In this document: positions 24,901 through 36,900 of the stretch, one piece after another
How the letters are laid out: the number at the start of each line of letters is the position of its first letter
Numbering within the stretch: position 1 is the stretch's first letter
NCBI GenBank assembly: GCA_903813345.2
Contig: CAIIXF020000001.1
Location: 5,206,001-5,270,000 of the forward strand
Source of the DNA: Owenia fusiformis
Taxonomy: Eukaryota; Annelida; Polychaeta; Sabellida; Oweniidae
DNA length: 64,000 nucleotides
Direction of reading: 5' to 3'
The notes under the pieces: model-generated
What the model was told of the DNA's origin: nothing
Database searches by the model: none
The model's input: the letters and a program-made list of their open reading frames with translations, nothing else
Made by a program: the position numbers and the translations under genes

Positions 24901-27900
24901 AGAGAGGAACTGGTGCGGAAGATAGTAGCAGATGTGGATATCTGTGGGACTAGGATGGAATTCCTTGTGGATTCAGGAGCTGTAAGCAGTATGCTAGGGT
25001 GGGGTTGCTATAATCGAATCTCAAAGAGGTGTCGTCCTTGTTTGAGGCCCTTAAGTCGTCTCTTTACTCAGGCAGATGGATCCCATTTAGCTGTGTATGG
25101 AATGATATCATGTGACATTGAACTAGATGGTAAAGTGATGCCGATGAATATAGTGGTAGCAGATATTGCCCAAGATGGTATCCTTGGATCAGAATACTTA
25201 TCTGCAAGTGGGGCAATTATAGACTATGCTGATCTCAGAATTTACTTCAAGGACCAAAACCAAGAGGAGAGAAAACCTGATGTAGAGAAAATAATGCTGG
25301 ATTCCTCCAACCAGTTGCAGAATAAACGAGAGAAAGATAGGGTCATTGAGAAAAGTTACTCAAGCAGGACCAAAAAGACAACATTCGACAGGAATGTAGA
25401 CGCTGATGATACTGAGATAGGGGGAGAGTATCCAGAGACAATTGGGATCTACGTTTGTAGTCAGGAGCAAGAGACTGAGAATTTAGTTTCTTGTAGGAGC
25501 AGCGATGGAACTTCTAAGAGATCTGAAGAGATAACCAATAAAGACTGCACCATTCAGAGCACAGAGATTCATCCAAATAAAGGTACGAGGATAAGATGTG
25601 AGAAATCCTGGAGTAATGAATCCAAAGAGAAGATCAATGAGGAGTTTACTACTGGAAATGACTCTCCAAAGAGTAAGCAGAGACAGAGAAAGGGTTTGAT
25701 GCAGAGGAAAAAGAAAGCGTTGTCCATTTCAAGTAACAAGGTTCAGGAGAGAAAATTACAAAGATGTACTTTGGGAAAAGCACTTCAAGTAAGCAAGGTG
25801 AAAAGTCTTACTAATGAGAAAATCCAAAGGGGAGATATGATAGTACAAATTCAAAGGAGGAGGATACCGAAGATTATAAGAAAAAATTTCCATCAGCGCC
25901 ATAACTTAGAAGGAAATGAAAAGAGGAACCTTACTCTGGGTTGTAAATCGGTACAGAGTAGAGATGGAAACCCTACTTCTAGAGGCAGCTCGCCAAATAG
26001 TAGAGAGCGACCATTGGATCGGAGAGGAAGGCCTACTCAGAGTAACTCAGAGAATAAGGTAAGCAGTCGGAATATTAATGAAGTTCGAGTGAGTAAGGCA
26101 GTAGTACCAACCCCATACAACAGATGTCTGAGGGGAAAGATGGAGCATTTGGAAACAGGACCTCTTGGTGAAGAGAGTAAAACAAAGGAACTTTATCAGA
26201 GAAGGCCATTCACAAGGAATAGAGTCAAGGGAGGGACCAGAGAAGACAACTCGCAGAAGAGCAAAGCTACATGGACTAGGAAGTTGTCACCCACTGAAGA
26301 AGGAGAAATAATTTCTATTCTGAGATTCTGGATAAGGAAGAGTAGAGAGTCTGCCTTTTGCAGAGAGGTGCCAACGAGTAAAACAAAGATGCCAATACAG
26401 AGTAGGGAACAATGTGTAGAGATCGGACTTACTCAGAGGGATAAGATGTTAGAGTGTGATAGAGGAGCCTTTACTGAGGACAGAGCACAGGACTACAGAG
26501 AGAAAAATTCTTTTAAAAGACAGTGATTACATGTTGAGAAGTAGAGATTGAAATGGGTATACTTAGAGGCGTTAAGTGATATATTTGTGTATGAAGAGTT
26601 TTATATGGAGTAGTTTTATACAGAACCTACTAGATAATTAGTGTTTGAATATGTGATAACTATAACACAGAGACATTTGAGAGTGTGAGTTCATGAGGAG
26701 TTTTGAAGCATCATAGACTATAAGATGTTAAATGTTATTTTTATAGTTGATTGAACTTTAGATTAAGATGGTCGTTTACTCATTACTCGAGCTAAGAGTA
26801 GCAATGCGAGGGCGCATTGATTTAAGATGGGGGGTGTGTGGGAAATTTAGGAATTCCCCACTTTATGTTATTTTAATTAAATTGTAATAATCTTTAATAA
26901 ATTTAGAAGTTAATTGTTACATCTCATATACAATATAAGAGGGACTCTCCCGGGAGTTATTAATTACACTGGACCGAAAGGTAAAGGGTATTTCCCCTAA
27001 AATTGGTCACGTGGGATCCCTGATTTACAATAGTTGAACCTGGGGCTTGAGGAAGAAGAAGCGTAAGGAAGATGGCGGCCATTTAGCTTTGGATTGATGC
27101 TGAAACTTGTGGAGATATCGTAGGAGATAAGTGTAATCTGTCATTAAGGATAATGACATTTATTCGAGAAGTATTTTGTGCTGTTGTTGAGGCAGTTTAA
27201 TCTACACGGAAGTAGGTTTATTGGACGTTTTGGAGAGGGAAAAGCGGGAGAGAATTAGGGCCATGTGTGGTGTGACTACCTGTTGATGACCCGAAGTTTG
27301 GAGTAAGGTATCTAGAAGCAGGAAGACGCATGTGGTAAGGTAACCTTTTTCTATGGTTCGTATTCCATAGCTTCAAATGATGTTGAGGATGATGATGTGC
27401 TGATCATCTATTATTTTTGAGAAGCAGTGAATTATTTATAAGACTTTATTAAAGGTGCATTTATGTGCGTTTAACTTTGTATTTCCAAGCTAAATATTTC
27501 CATCTGGCTGCCAGTGTTGTCTTCCAAGTGTTTGATATCTAAGCCTGTGAACTTGATTCTCAGTTGCGGCATCTAAAAGTGAGCTGGAGGTAATTGGTAC
27601 TTCCCGCGGAACTACCAGAGAGTGACTGGGAATCAGTGTTGTTTATTGTTTATCAGAACCTGATTTATACAGTATTTTTATGCTTACATCAGTTTGAGAT
27701 CGAGAATAACCTTTTCATAATTGTGCTTTTGGTATTTTCCTACTTTTGCTAATACAAGGGGAATCCATATCTCTGTAACAAATTAATTCATTATCATTTA
27801 GCTTGTCTGAACAAATACTCCTTACTTTACTTTCCTAACGTTTCTTTAGTTAACTTTGCATAGTTTTGCTAGCTGTGGAGTAAATTGATCTTTTGCCTTT

Positions 27901-30900
27901 GCTCCTCATGTGGATTATCAGGGAGTAATATAGATTGTTCATTTCTCATTAGAATTACTCATCTCCAGCATTGTTTCACTCTTATTGTAAGAGCTAATTT
28001 ATTCAGGTTTACTCATTGGCCCTACAGAATCTACCAGTGAGCCGAGAGTAATTATTATTCTCCGCGGAACTAACAGAGAGTAGGCTAGGAGTAATCTGAG
28101 AGTGGAAAGAGTAAGTTGAAGAGCAATTTGGAGTAATTAAGGAGTTGTCTGAAATTAGGAGTAATCTTGTGAGTAATCAAGGAGTAATTCAAGAGCAGGG
28201 GGAGCAAATTGAGAGCGATCGTATTAGCAGAGGAGGAGTAACTTGAGTAAACCAAGAGTATATTTGGAGTTACCTGTAGAATAACCAGGAGTATTGTGAA
28301 TTTTGCTGTGAGGAGTAACCCAGAATATTAACCTTGTTCCTGAGAAGTAACCAGAGAGTAAATGAGACGATCACATAGGATCTTAGAAGAGACTGAGTAG
28401 CCAAGTGAATATAATTTTCAGGACATTGAGAGTAGTATTTCTTTATGAACAATTCAGTGATGATAGACATTTGAGTTTTATTTTATCAGAGCATTTGAGT
28501 AATAATAAGGACTTTGAGATTACTCTTTGAGTATAGAAGGATAAATAAAGACAGTAGAAGTACATTATTTGAGTAAACTGATATTTTATTGTAACGTTTT
28601 ATTGTACAAATATATGTGTTTTTGTTGCCATTAATTCTTGTCATGTACGTTTTCTTAAGCCGCAGTACCACCAAACCAGGTCTGCGCCCACGTAGATAAT
28701 CTGTGAGAATCCCATAATAAAATATTTGTCAGTGACTTGACCTCTCCACACTACCACATTTTGGCCAGGTCCGACAATATAGCAAATATTGTAAAATAAC
28801 ACACATAAGAAAGGCCACCATTTTCAAAATCGTTGCTCACTAGCCAAGTTTTCATCAGAAAAAGTAATATGCTTTTAAGTAGGGACATATAAAAATCTTT
28901 AAAAATCACACACACGTACATGTAAATGGTGGTCATTTTTTAAAACTAATACACAAAATGTCAATGGGGCTTTTAACATTCAGGGATCAGATGGAATTTA
29001 TCGCCATTCCTTATTGTGGTGGTGATTACCGCCATTTTAGAAATGAAAGGAGGGGAACTTTTTGTAAGTTTCTTTTGGTTTTAGTATAAAAATACATGAA
29101 AAGATGTCAGGACAATCCATTAGCGATGCCTTGTTTGCTCTGTCATCCCTCATTTCGAATTTGCTTTTACTTTTGTGTCAAGAAAGAGAGACAAGAACAC
29201 AAAGGTGCACAACATGTTCCCACCAATGGGTGATCCTATATTAAGCTCATTCCAGATATAAGCATACATTTGAGTCGCCAGCTATAATCTCATTATAGTC
29301 CAGAAATAAAACTCATTTGTTATTTTAGAAGTTGGGGTTGGAGTCTACCTTTACCACACTATTCAGTAATATGTATTTACACATATTTTTCAAGACCCAA
29401 ATATAGCTGAACTAGTCTCTAAGCTAGAGACTTGAGTAATCTTTGTATTATGTTGGGTCCCATTTGGAGTGGGGTTTTCAGATAAATTTCTCTTGTTGGT
29501 ATAATACTGTAACCTACCATTTTTTGAAGCGGCCACATATGAATCAAAGGCTTGTTGGCTATTGCTGCAATCACATACTGCCCACCAAGTAGTGCAAGGG
29601 ACCTAGGGGCACTAGAACCACCTTTAAATGTCGCAATAGTTGTACCTGAATATGGATCCCAAATACACGTGTTCCATAGCTGTCCTGTAGACTCACTTGT
29701 TATAAGTATCTGGAGTATAACAGATTCATATTAATACAAGTGATGTTACAATAGTGATGGCTCGGTTAGATTCAGTTACCTGTATTTTACAAACGGGGGT
29801 CTTTTACAGGTGGGAGTCTTGTACAGGGTGGCCAGAAAGAAATGTTATCTCCTTGAATAATATTTTACTCCAGTTTTTAGGCACCACTAATTAAGAAATA
29901 TAGAACGAAGAGCAGAGCCAGGGCATTGATCTCGAATATGCCCCAGGTGAAACTAGACTATATCCTCTAGTCTGAAATTTTTTTGAAATTTGGAATGAAA
30001 ATATTCAGACTATAGCCCACATATAGTGGATGAGCTCGGACCACTTTTTTACTCACACTATTGCATTTTTATAATTATGTTAATTATTTGTAGTTTATCA
30101 TTTGCCATTGATTTTGAAAATAATAGGGTCTATTAAAAATGTAAAATAGTTCCCCTTTTCATCATATGTGGTCAATTTTCATACAACTTATAAAATATGT
30201 ATTCATGAATGTTCCCCAAACATTATTTTGTCAAAATATTTCAAAATTATTGAAATATGAGAAGAAATCAACGCGGAAGGAATTCTGAGTAAAAGTTGTG
30301 TTGATAATAGTTTACCGCACGTGTTGTTTATTAGTTAATATGCGCAATTCAACCAATGAAATTGTCTAAATTTTACAATCACGCGACCTGAGCATGGGAC
30401 TAGAACCAATCACGTCAGTTGTTTATTACGAAGTTACCATGCTTACGGTGAGATACCTGCCCGTCGCAGTGATATATCACTGCACGGGAGTTCGCCTCTT
30501 CGAATAATCGCCATTAATGCCCTCCTTGCTACTTTTATGAGGGGGTAATACGATAAGCATCCATAATTTATGTTATATATCTCCAATCAAATTTATATTT
30601 CTAGGGAGTGTGTATCTATATATAACAAGTTCCCATGACAAGTTTGATCATGCTTGGTCAAGTGGTTGCCATGGCAACACAACTTAAGTGCGAAAAATTG
30701 TTAATATTTCAAATTAAACCACCAGTACTTTAAAAAGTAAACGACTGCTAATCTCTTTGGATTGCACCAATCAGCATGAAGTTGACTTTAAAAACATATT
30801 TAAGGAGTTTTCAATGAAATAACATGATTAAAATGATTAATTGAATGATATCTATGACTCTAGTCCATTACTCTATTTGGTCACTATCATTCACATTGCT

Positions 30901-33900
30901 CAAAAGTGGGCGTGGCACTTTTAAGTAACTATCTTGAGTAATTCATGTTATGTACCACGTAGGGGCCGAAATTTTAAATGTTTGGAACTACTTTGAATCT
31001 AAAAATAAGCAATTGGAGAACCATATTGAAACAGAATATGTAAAAATAGAAACATTTATATATCTGCTTCATATGGGGTTATTAGCCTTTTGCAGATTGT
31101 CGACATAGACATTTAGACTCTATACTTGTCCTAACTTTTGTATATTTTAGAGTCTAGTTTGTTTTGTATTTTAGCTATCATATCTGCACATTACACATAA
31201 CTATCTGAAATATACAAAAAATAGGACTTGTGCATACTGCATATGCTTCCATTTTTTCATATACTCACTGTTGCAATATATACAGTCATTTGATTGCTTA
31301 TTTTTTTTAAGTCCAAACATGCACTCTAAAATTTCTTGAAAATTATAGTCTACGGTACGCCCATAGGCCAAGGGTAAAGTAATAGTAAGCCATATATAGA
31401 AGAGACAGGTGAACAACTCTGACTTAGACCACTTGTTAAGATGGAGATTTCAACATTATTTAGTGTATTATTTTCAAAAACACCCCGGGTGATCAATATC
31501 CTGTGTTCCGAATTTCGTTCCAGCAAGTCAGTGAGTTGTGTTTTACTGAATCCCGACAAATATGGCGGCTAATTTGACAACAGACGATGTTGATGTCGAC
31601 AATTATTCAAAACTTTCTGACAGCATAAGGTAAGACTGAATATAGAGTGGCGCATTCGGTGCCTAAATATGTTTGCAACATTTTCTTAGTTGTTTATCCA
31701 TATGCGTTGGGCATTACTGCTAATCGAAGCATAAGTAAACGTGACCTCATTTTCAACGCTCGCTGGAAAGTATGTCACCGAGCAGTTTTTGACCTTCTGT
31801 TAGTTAATGAGATAAACTGTTATCATGGTATAATTGCTGGGTAAACGTTCAAAGTATGTACCAACTCGTGCTTCCAGTGAATATAAACCATTTCTTTGCA
31901 TAAGCGTCCTAGAAGGCATAATAAGATATATTCCATAGTACCGAATAGGAATCGCCAGTGTTCCGACGCACTTCATGGATAAATGCTCATAGACTATTGA
32001 ATCATAATGAACAGAAGCAATGTATACTCACGTGTGATATCTTAATTTATCAAAAATAAGAATTGAATGCATTTGATAATATTGATACTTTGCCAACTTG
32101 ACTGATTTTTTTCTAGTCTGAGTAATTAATAAATGAGTAGTGGATTTGATTAATTGAGGATTTCCCATGTTAAAATATGTGAAAATTGTCAAGAGGCCAC
32201 ACACATCAGAGGATGAGAGTACAATACAACGATGTGTAAATTATGAGACTATGTTGCAACACCTTCAAAGAATGGTCATTTCACAATCCACATTGCACAT
32301 ACTGTAGCAGGCATTTTTATGATATATTTTAACATTGTCACAAAAACCAGGGATTGACAAAAAATATAGCATATCATATAGCAGGTATATGCCAGGTATT
32401 GTAATATATTTCAACGTTGTCACTGTTAGAGTAGGCATTACAATTTACCCATAAAAATATAATAATATTGACAACAGGCTAAAAAGTCTTCACTTAGTAA
32501 GCCATAAATGTCACATAAAGGCGACGGTCACACCAGGCTTTCACGATAGCATTGCTAAGGTAATAGTCCCTGGTATGACTTCCGAATATGAAGGATCCGT
32601 AGCACACTATAGCGCAGCAACATTTGAAGCAATATTTATGAAGGTGTATATGTCTTGATTCTTTTAAAATACCATTTGCCGAAAAAACTTCCGGCTTTCG
32701 GGTCGAAAAATGTATTTCATCACAAGGGGTCAAAAAACGTAAATATTTTGATTCGAACTTTTATAAATTTTATAAGACACAGACCGTTATTCTAAGCATA
32801 CGAACAAAAAAATTGATTATCATAATGTCAAAATTACTATGATTTTACTGTAGATGTCGGTGTTTAATTAGTGTAATTACACAAGTGTGTTTTTCAGATT
32901 TTGTTTGATTTTTCAAATATGAGCTAAGCCGATTCAACAAAATTGTATGGAATATTTAGGTAATTTTTTTTGATTGGGAACGTATTAGTTTTCCGGGTAG
33001 TTTTCTTACCAGTTAAAACATTTTATTACCAGAATTTTTCCATATAATCGTAAAGGGTCTAACAACAAATTATTGTTGATGTTTTATAAAACATAATACA
33101 ATAACAAATAGGTAAGATTCATATCTAATTCGATGTTACAGAGGTATTTGCATGTTCATATATTCCAAGGGCATGTCTAATAATCAATTAGAGTCATATG
33201 CAGTCGAACGCCTTACAATTCTTCCTCGACGTTAGTTGTGGCTATCATCAAGTTTTCTGATAGTTGTTTCTTCTTTGACCTTACCGAAGGATGCAATCAA
33301 ATTTTAGGAAGATAATGATAACGATTTTTCTCAATTATTCATGAATTCGACCAAGTCTTGATGGTTGTTTCATAAGTAACTGAGCTATATCTAACTACGA
33401 GAAATGGAATTTTAGCTGTAGTCGCAATTAGTCAAGGGAGAGCAATAGGCCCACCTTTATTGATAATGTTCACCGCTGAATAAAAGTTCATATCTTAAAA
33501 CGTATTGAGACCCATTTTGCGAAAAACTAGCATAATTTAAGCATTTGTCATTCTAATAGAAAAGTGATTCATTTGTAGCATTTATCTTATTAATACCCGA
33601 GAAACAATACAAAATGTCGATTCACTGATGACATAATCTTTTGGTATTGAATAGAAAAATAACCTCAAACTTTTAGCTTAGAAACCTAAATCATATACTT
33701 AAAATCATATTTTATTATTTGCTATTGCATTGTGTACTCCAAATTGTAAAAGTTTGGAAGTTTATTTTTTGGAAATTTTTTGACCTCTGTTAATGGCAGG
33801 CATAATTTAGCCTTAAAGCCGGAAGTATATTAAACGGTTATAATAAAAATTATTAGGGGACATATGTAGGTATGCTTATGTTAGGTCAAATATCGCTGCG

Positions 33901-36900
33901 CTATAGTGTGCTACCAGCTCCTTTATTAGACGTCCTAGAGATTTCATACCATGGACTATAATGGCAGGATCCATGCATAATTTATTAAATCAGGCCCGCA
34001 GATAGGAGGGGGGGGGGCCCTGGTCAGAAATTCTCTCAAAAACTTGCAGTTTTTCACCATTCTGAGCACTTTCACATGATTTGCCAAAACAACAGATGCC
34101 AGCCAGATCATACTTATAGTAGAAGGCTAGGCTCAAATAAACCTCAAGTTGAGGTATTATCATTGAGATACTGATACTATACATACGATCGTGCTATCAA
34201 AACTGTCAAAAAGCCCCCCCCCCTTGGCAAAAACTCCACCCTTGGTAAAACCGCTCACCAATGGTGAATCCTGGATACGGGCCTGTAAATGGTCATCGTG
34301 GTTGTACCAGACAGCAATGCAATGTTTTGATTTGCACACATTTTTATTTTTAAAAATCTAATTGAGAGCATCCTAATCATGTGAAAAGTTCAATTTTTTT
34401 TAATAGTTATATTCCTTCTATAAAGTGGGTACACTTTTTGGGACACCCTGTATTTGCAGTTCAATGCCAATGTGGAAATCAATATACAGGGAAATTCGAT
34501 CTTGAATTTGTAAAATAATAACAAGAAAGGTAGCACCAAATTAGCTTGATGTATTCATGAATGGATTCTCAAAAGTATACAAAATATATATAATCTTATT
34601 CTGTAGCTTCGGGACAATGGCGATTCCTATTCGGTAGAATGGAATATATCTTTCAACGACTTCTATGACGCTTATGAAAGGAAATAGCTTGGATTCAAAC
34701 ATAGCACAAGTTGAGACATACTAATAAGGTATACTTTACAGTTATACAATGCTCAGAGTATCCATCATTACTTACAGAAGGCAAAGAACGACTCGCTGAT
34801 ATCGTTTTCTGCGAGCTTTTCGAATTGGGTCATGTTGGTTTCATGCTTCGATTTGCATTAATAGCCTACACATATGGATAATCGTTTATGAACATGTTGA
34901 AAACATATTCCAGCACCGAATGCATTACTCTATATTCATTCTTTCCTTATGCTATCTGATTTGTTTGACACATTTTCGTCACCTGGCTCGTCGAGACGCC
35001 ATATTCATCGGGATTCAGTAAAAACACAACTCGGGTCACTGACTTGCTGGAACGAAATTCGGAACACAGGATATTGATCACCCGGGGTGAAAAAGCCATG
35101 GGGAGTTGATAGAAAATTGATAGTTTGTAGCTCTTACCTAAGATTGAAACTCAGTCAGATGATATAGAGTGAATAATGCTGTCTAAAAGAGAGAATTTCT
35201 GAAAACCTGCAATTGCTTGGCAAGTTCATTAGTAAACAAGTGATCTGATTGGTCACTGCTGACCTCCCTGACCTCCACCAGTGACAATCAGTTTCAGCTT
35301 GCCAGGCAATTGCAGATATCCATACAGTGGGGATCATAAAGAATTGCAAAAGATATGAAAATTACATGCTGTCGCACATGTAATGGATCCTTACCTCAGT
35401 GTATTCAGTGCTCTATTTTCTCCGTCTTAGTAAGTCCAAATATAGTGGAATTTGTGTCCCTAATGACAAATAAGAACTTCAAAAGTTGAGGTAATTTTGT
35501 CGCCCGATTGCGCCGGAACGGAGGATTGGCTCCCAGAATGCAACATGACAATGTGCCAGCTTTCAAAATGCTGTTCCGCCATTTTGAAACCTGTCATGAG
35601 TAAATACGGTTAACTGATGTTGCATTCTGGGAGTCAACCATCCTTGGATAACAAACATGGCGATTCATGAAAACATTCATTCGATTTGGTAGGGATTTTA
35701 TCCATTATTTGCAGGTATGAAGCTTTGGATTCATTTATTGTGCTACTTTAGTGAGCGGGAATTATTTTTCTACCGCTTGGGAGAGTTTGAGACACGAAAC
35801 TTTGAAATTAGCTCATTGTGACAACTTGTGAACGTTGAGTTTTATGTTCGAAGTGTCTGGAGTACCTTAAAATTTAAGGTTCTTTAGCCAAAAATGCTAA
35901 AGAGCCTTCAAATTTAAGGCTATTTAGCTGTGAACATAGTGTTTTGGCTAGAGAGCCTTTGTGTTTATAATCCGTGTTTATATTGTTTTTTATTGAAGTT
36001 TTCGTCATCTAAACAATAAAACAACACTCTCGAAAGTTTTTCAACCCAGAATGCCACTTAAAAATTTCACACATGTATATCACTATAGAGTTGTAAAATC
36101 TTTAGTCTCATCACGGAATAACATCCTGGTATAGTGGTTAGGGTGCTCGCTTCCCAATTCTGAGGCGTGGGCTCGATTCCCCGATGGAGCACCTATTATT
36201 TTGAATAACAAGCCGGAAGTTTGTTCTCCGACCGGTTCTCTGATGTCCGGAAATTATGTACACAATTTTTTCTAGAATTCTTGGGCTTGCTCCATCGCTC
36301 AATCATCAATGTAAATTAATCACTTGTATCGGCTCTGCTATAATCTAGTCACGAGAATACAGGGAATCCCATTTTAAGATGGCAAAAAGTATGATGAAGA
36401 CCTGGGGATGAAAAAGGATCTTGTTTCTTCTAGATCAGCACATCTTGACGCAGTTTATCGTGAATGCAGGGACATCACAGAATACACTTCCAAGTCTAAA
36501 TGCCCATTAGATTTCAATGCTGATTTTAGAATTTTTCACCTGACGAGATATTTTTGCATCTTCCTCAGAATTTAAGCACATGAGACAGCACAAAGAAAAT
36601 TTACAGTACAAGAGGTGAACTGTCGAGGAAACAGCGGCTTATGCAACACAACAACAACATTTTTATCCTAGCCTCCAATCCATCAATAAATGTCTATACA
36701 TCAAAATCTTTACTAAACGGACGTTGCGATTTATAGTGGATAAAATGGTAAAAATTACATTTTTCTGGCTATATACGTGATTGCCTGTTCTTACACCTTC
36801 TCTGGTGAACCAGAGCATAGCCGTAGCCAGCGGGGGTTCGGTGGGTTCGAACGAACCCCCGGTCAGGATTTCCCAAAATATCATTTTGCGGAAAATGTAT

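Larger units (their letters stand above)
20711..28776 (+). mobile_element. Young Gag-protease-only LTR retrotransposon (8066 bp) with 4-bp target duplication ATAT
   Basis: Two LTRs of exactly 1940 bp (20711-22650 and 26837-28776) start TGTGGGAAAT and end GGTCCGACA. ATAT flanks both sides (20707-20710 and 28777-28780). I saw one difference between the LTRs (AATAAAAT against AATTAAAT near 20751/26877); the stretches I compared otherwise agree. Between them lie a primer-binding site, one 1275-codon open frame with Gag, zinc knuckles and an aspartic protease, and a polypurine tract. No reverse transcriptase, RNase H or integrase motif is present, and only about 310 bp separate the stop from the 3' LTR. 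It is therefore a non-autonomous element that must borrow enzymes, inserted recently in WDR18 intron 2 antisense to the gene. Confidence 0.95.

Noticed and set aside
25250-26526. Reverse transcriptase in the retrotransposon frame
   Set aside because: No YXDD-type motif or RNase H/integrase signature in this frame; other frames are closed.
35397-35560. Alternative WDR18 first exon with donor GAG|GTAAGG
   Set aside because: The phase needed for joining to exon 2 has a stop with no ATG after it; the exon at 39973-39990 fits exactly.
36118-36192. Functional tRNA gene
   Set aside because: A and B boxes are recognisable, but the anticodon stem does not pair and the T stem is poor.
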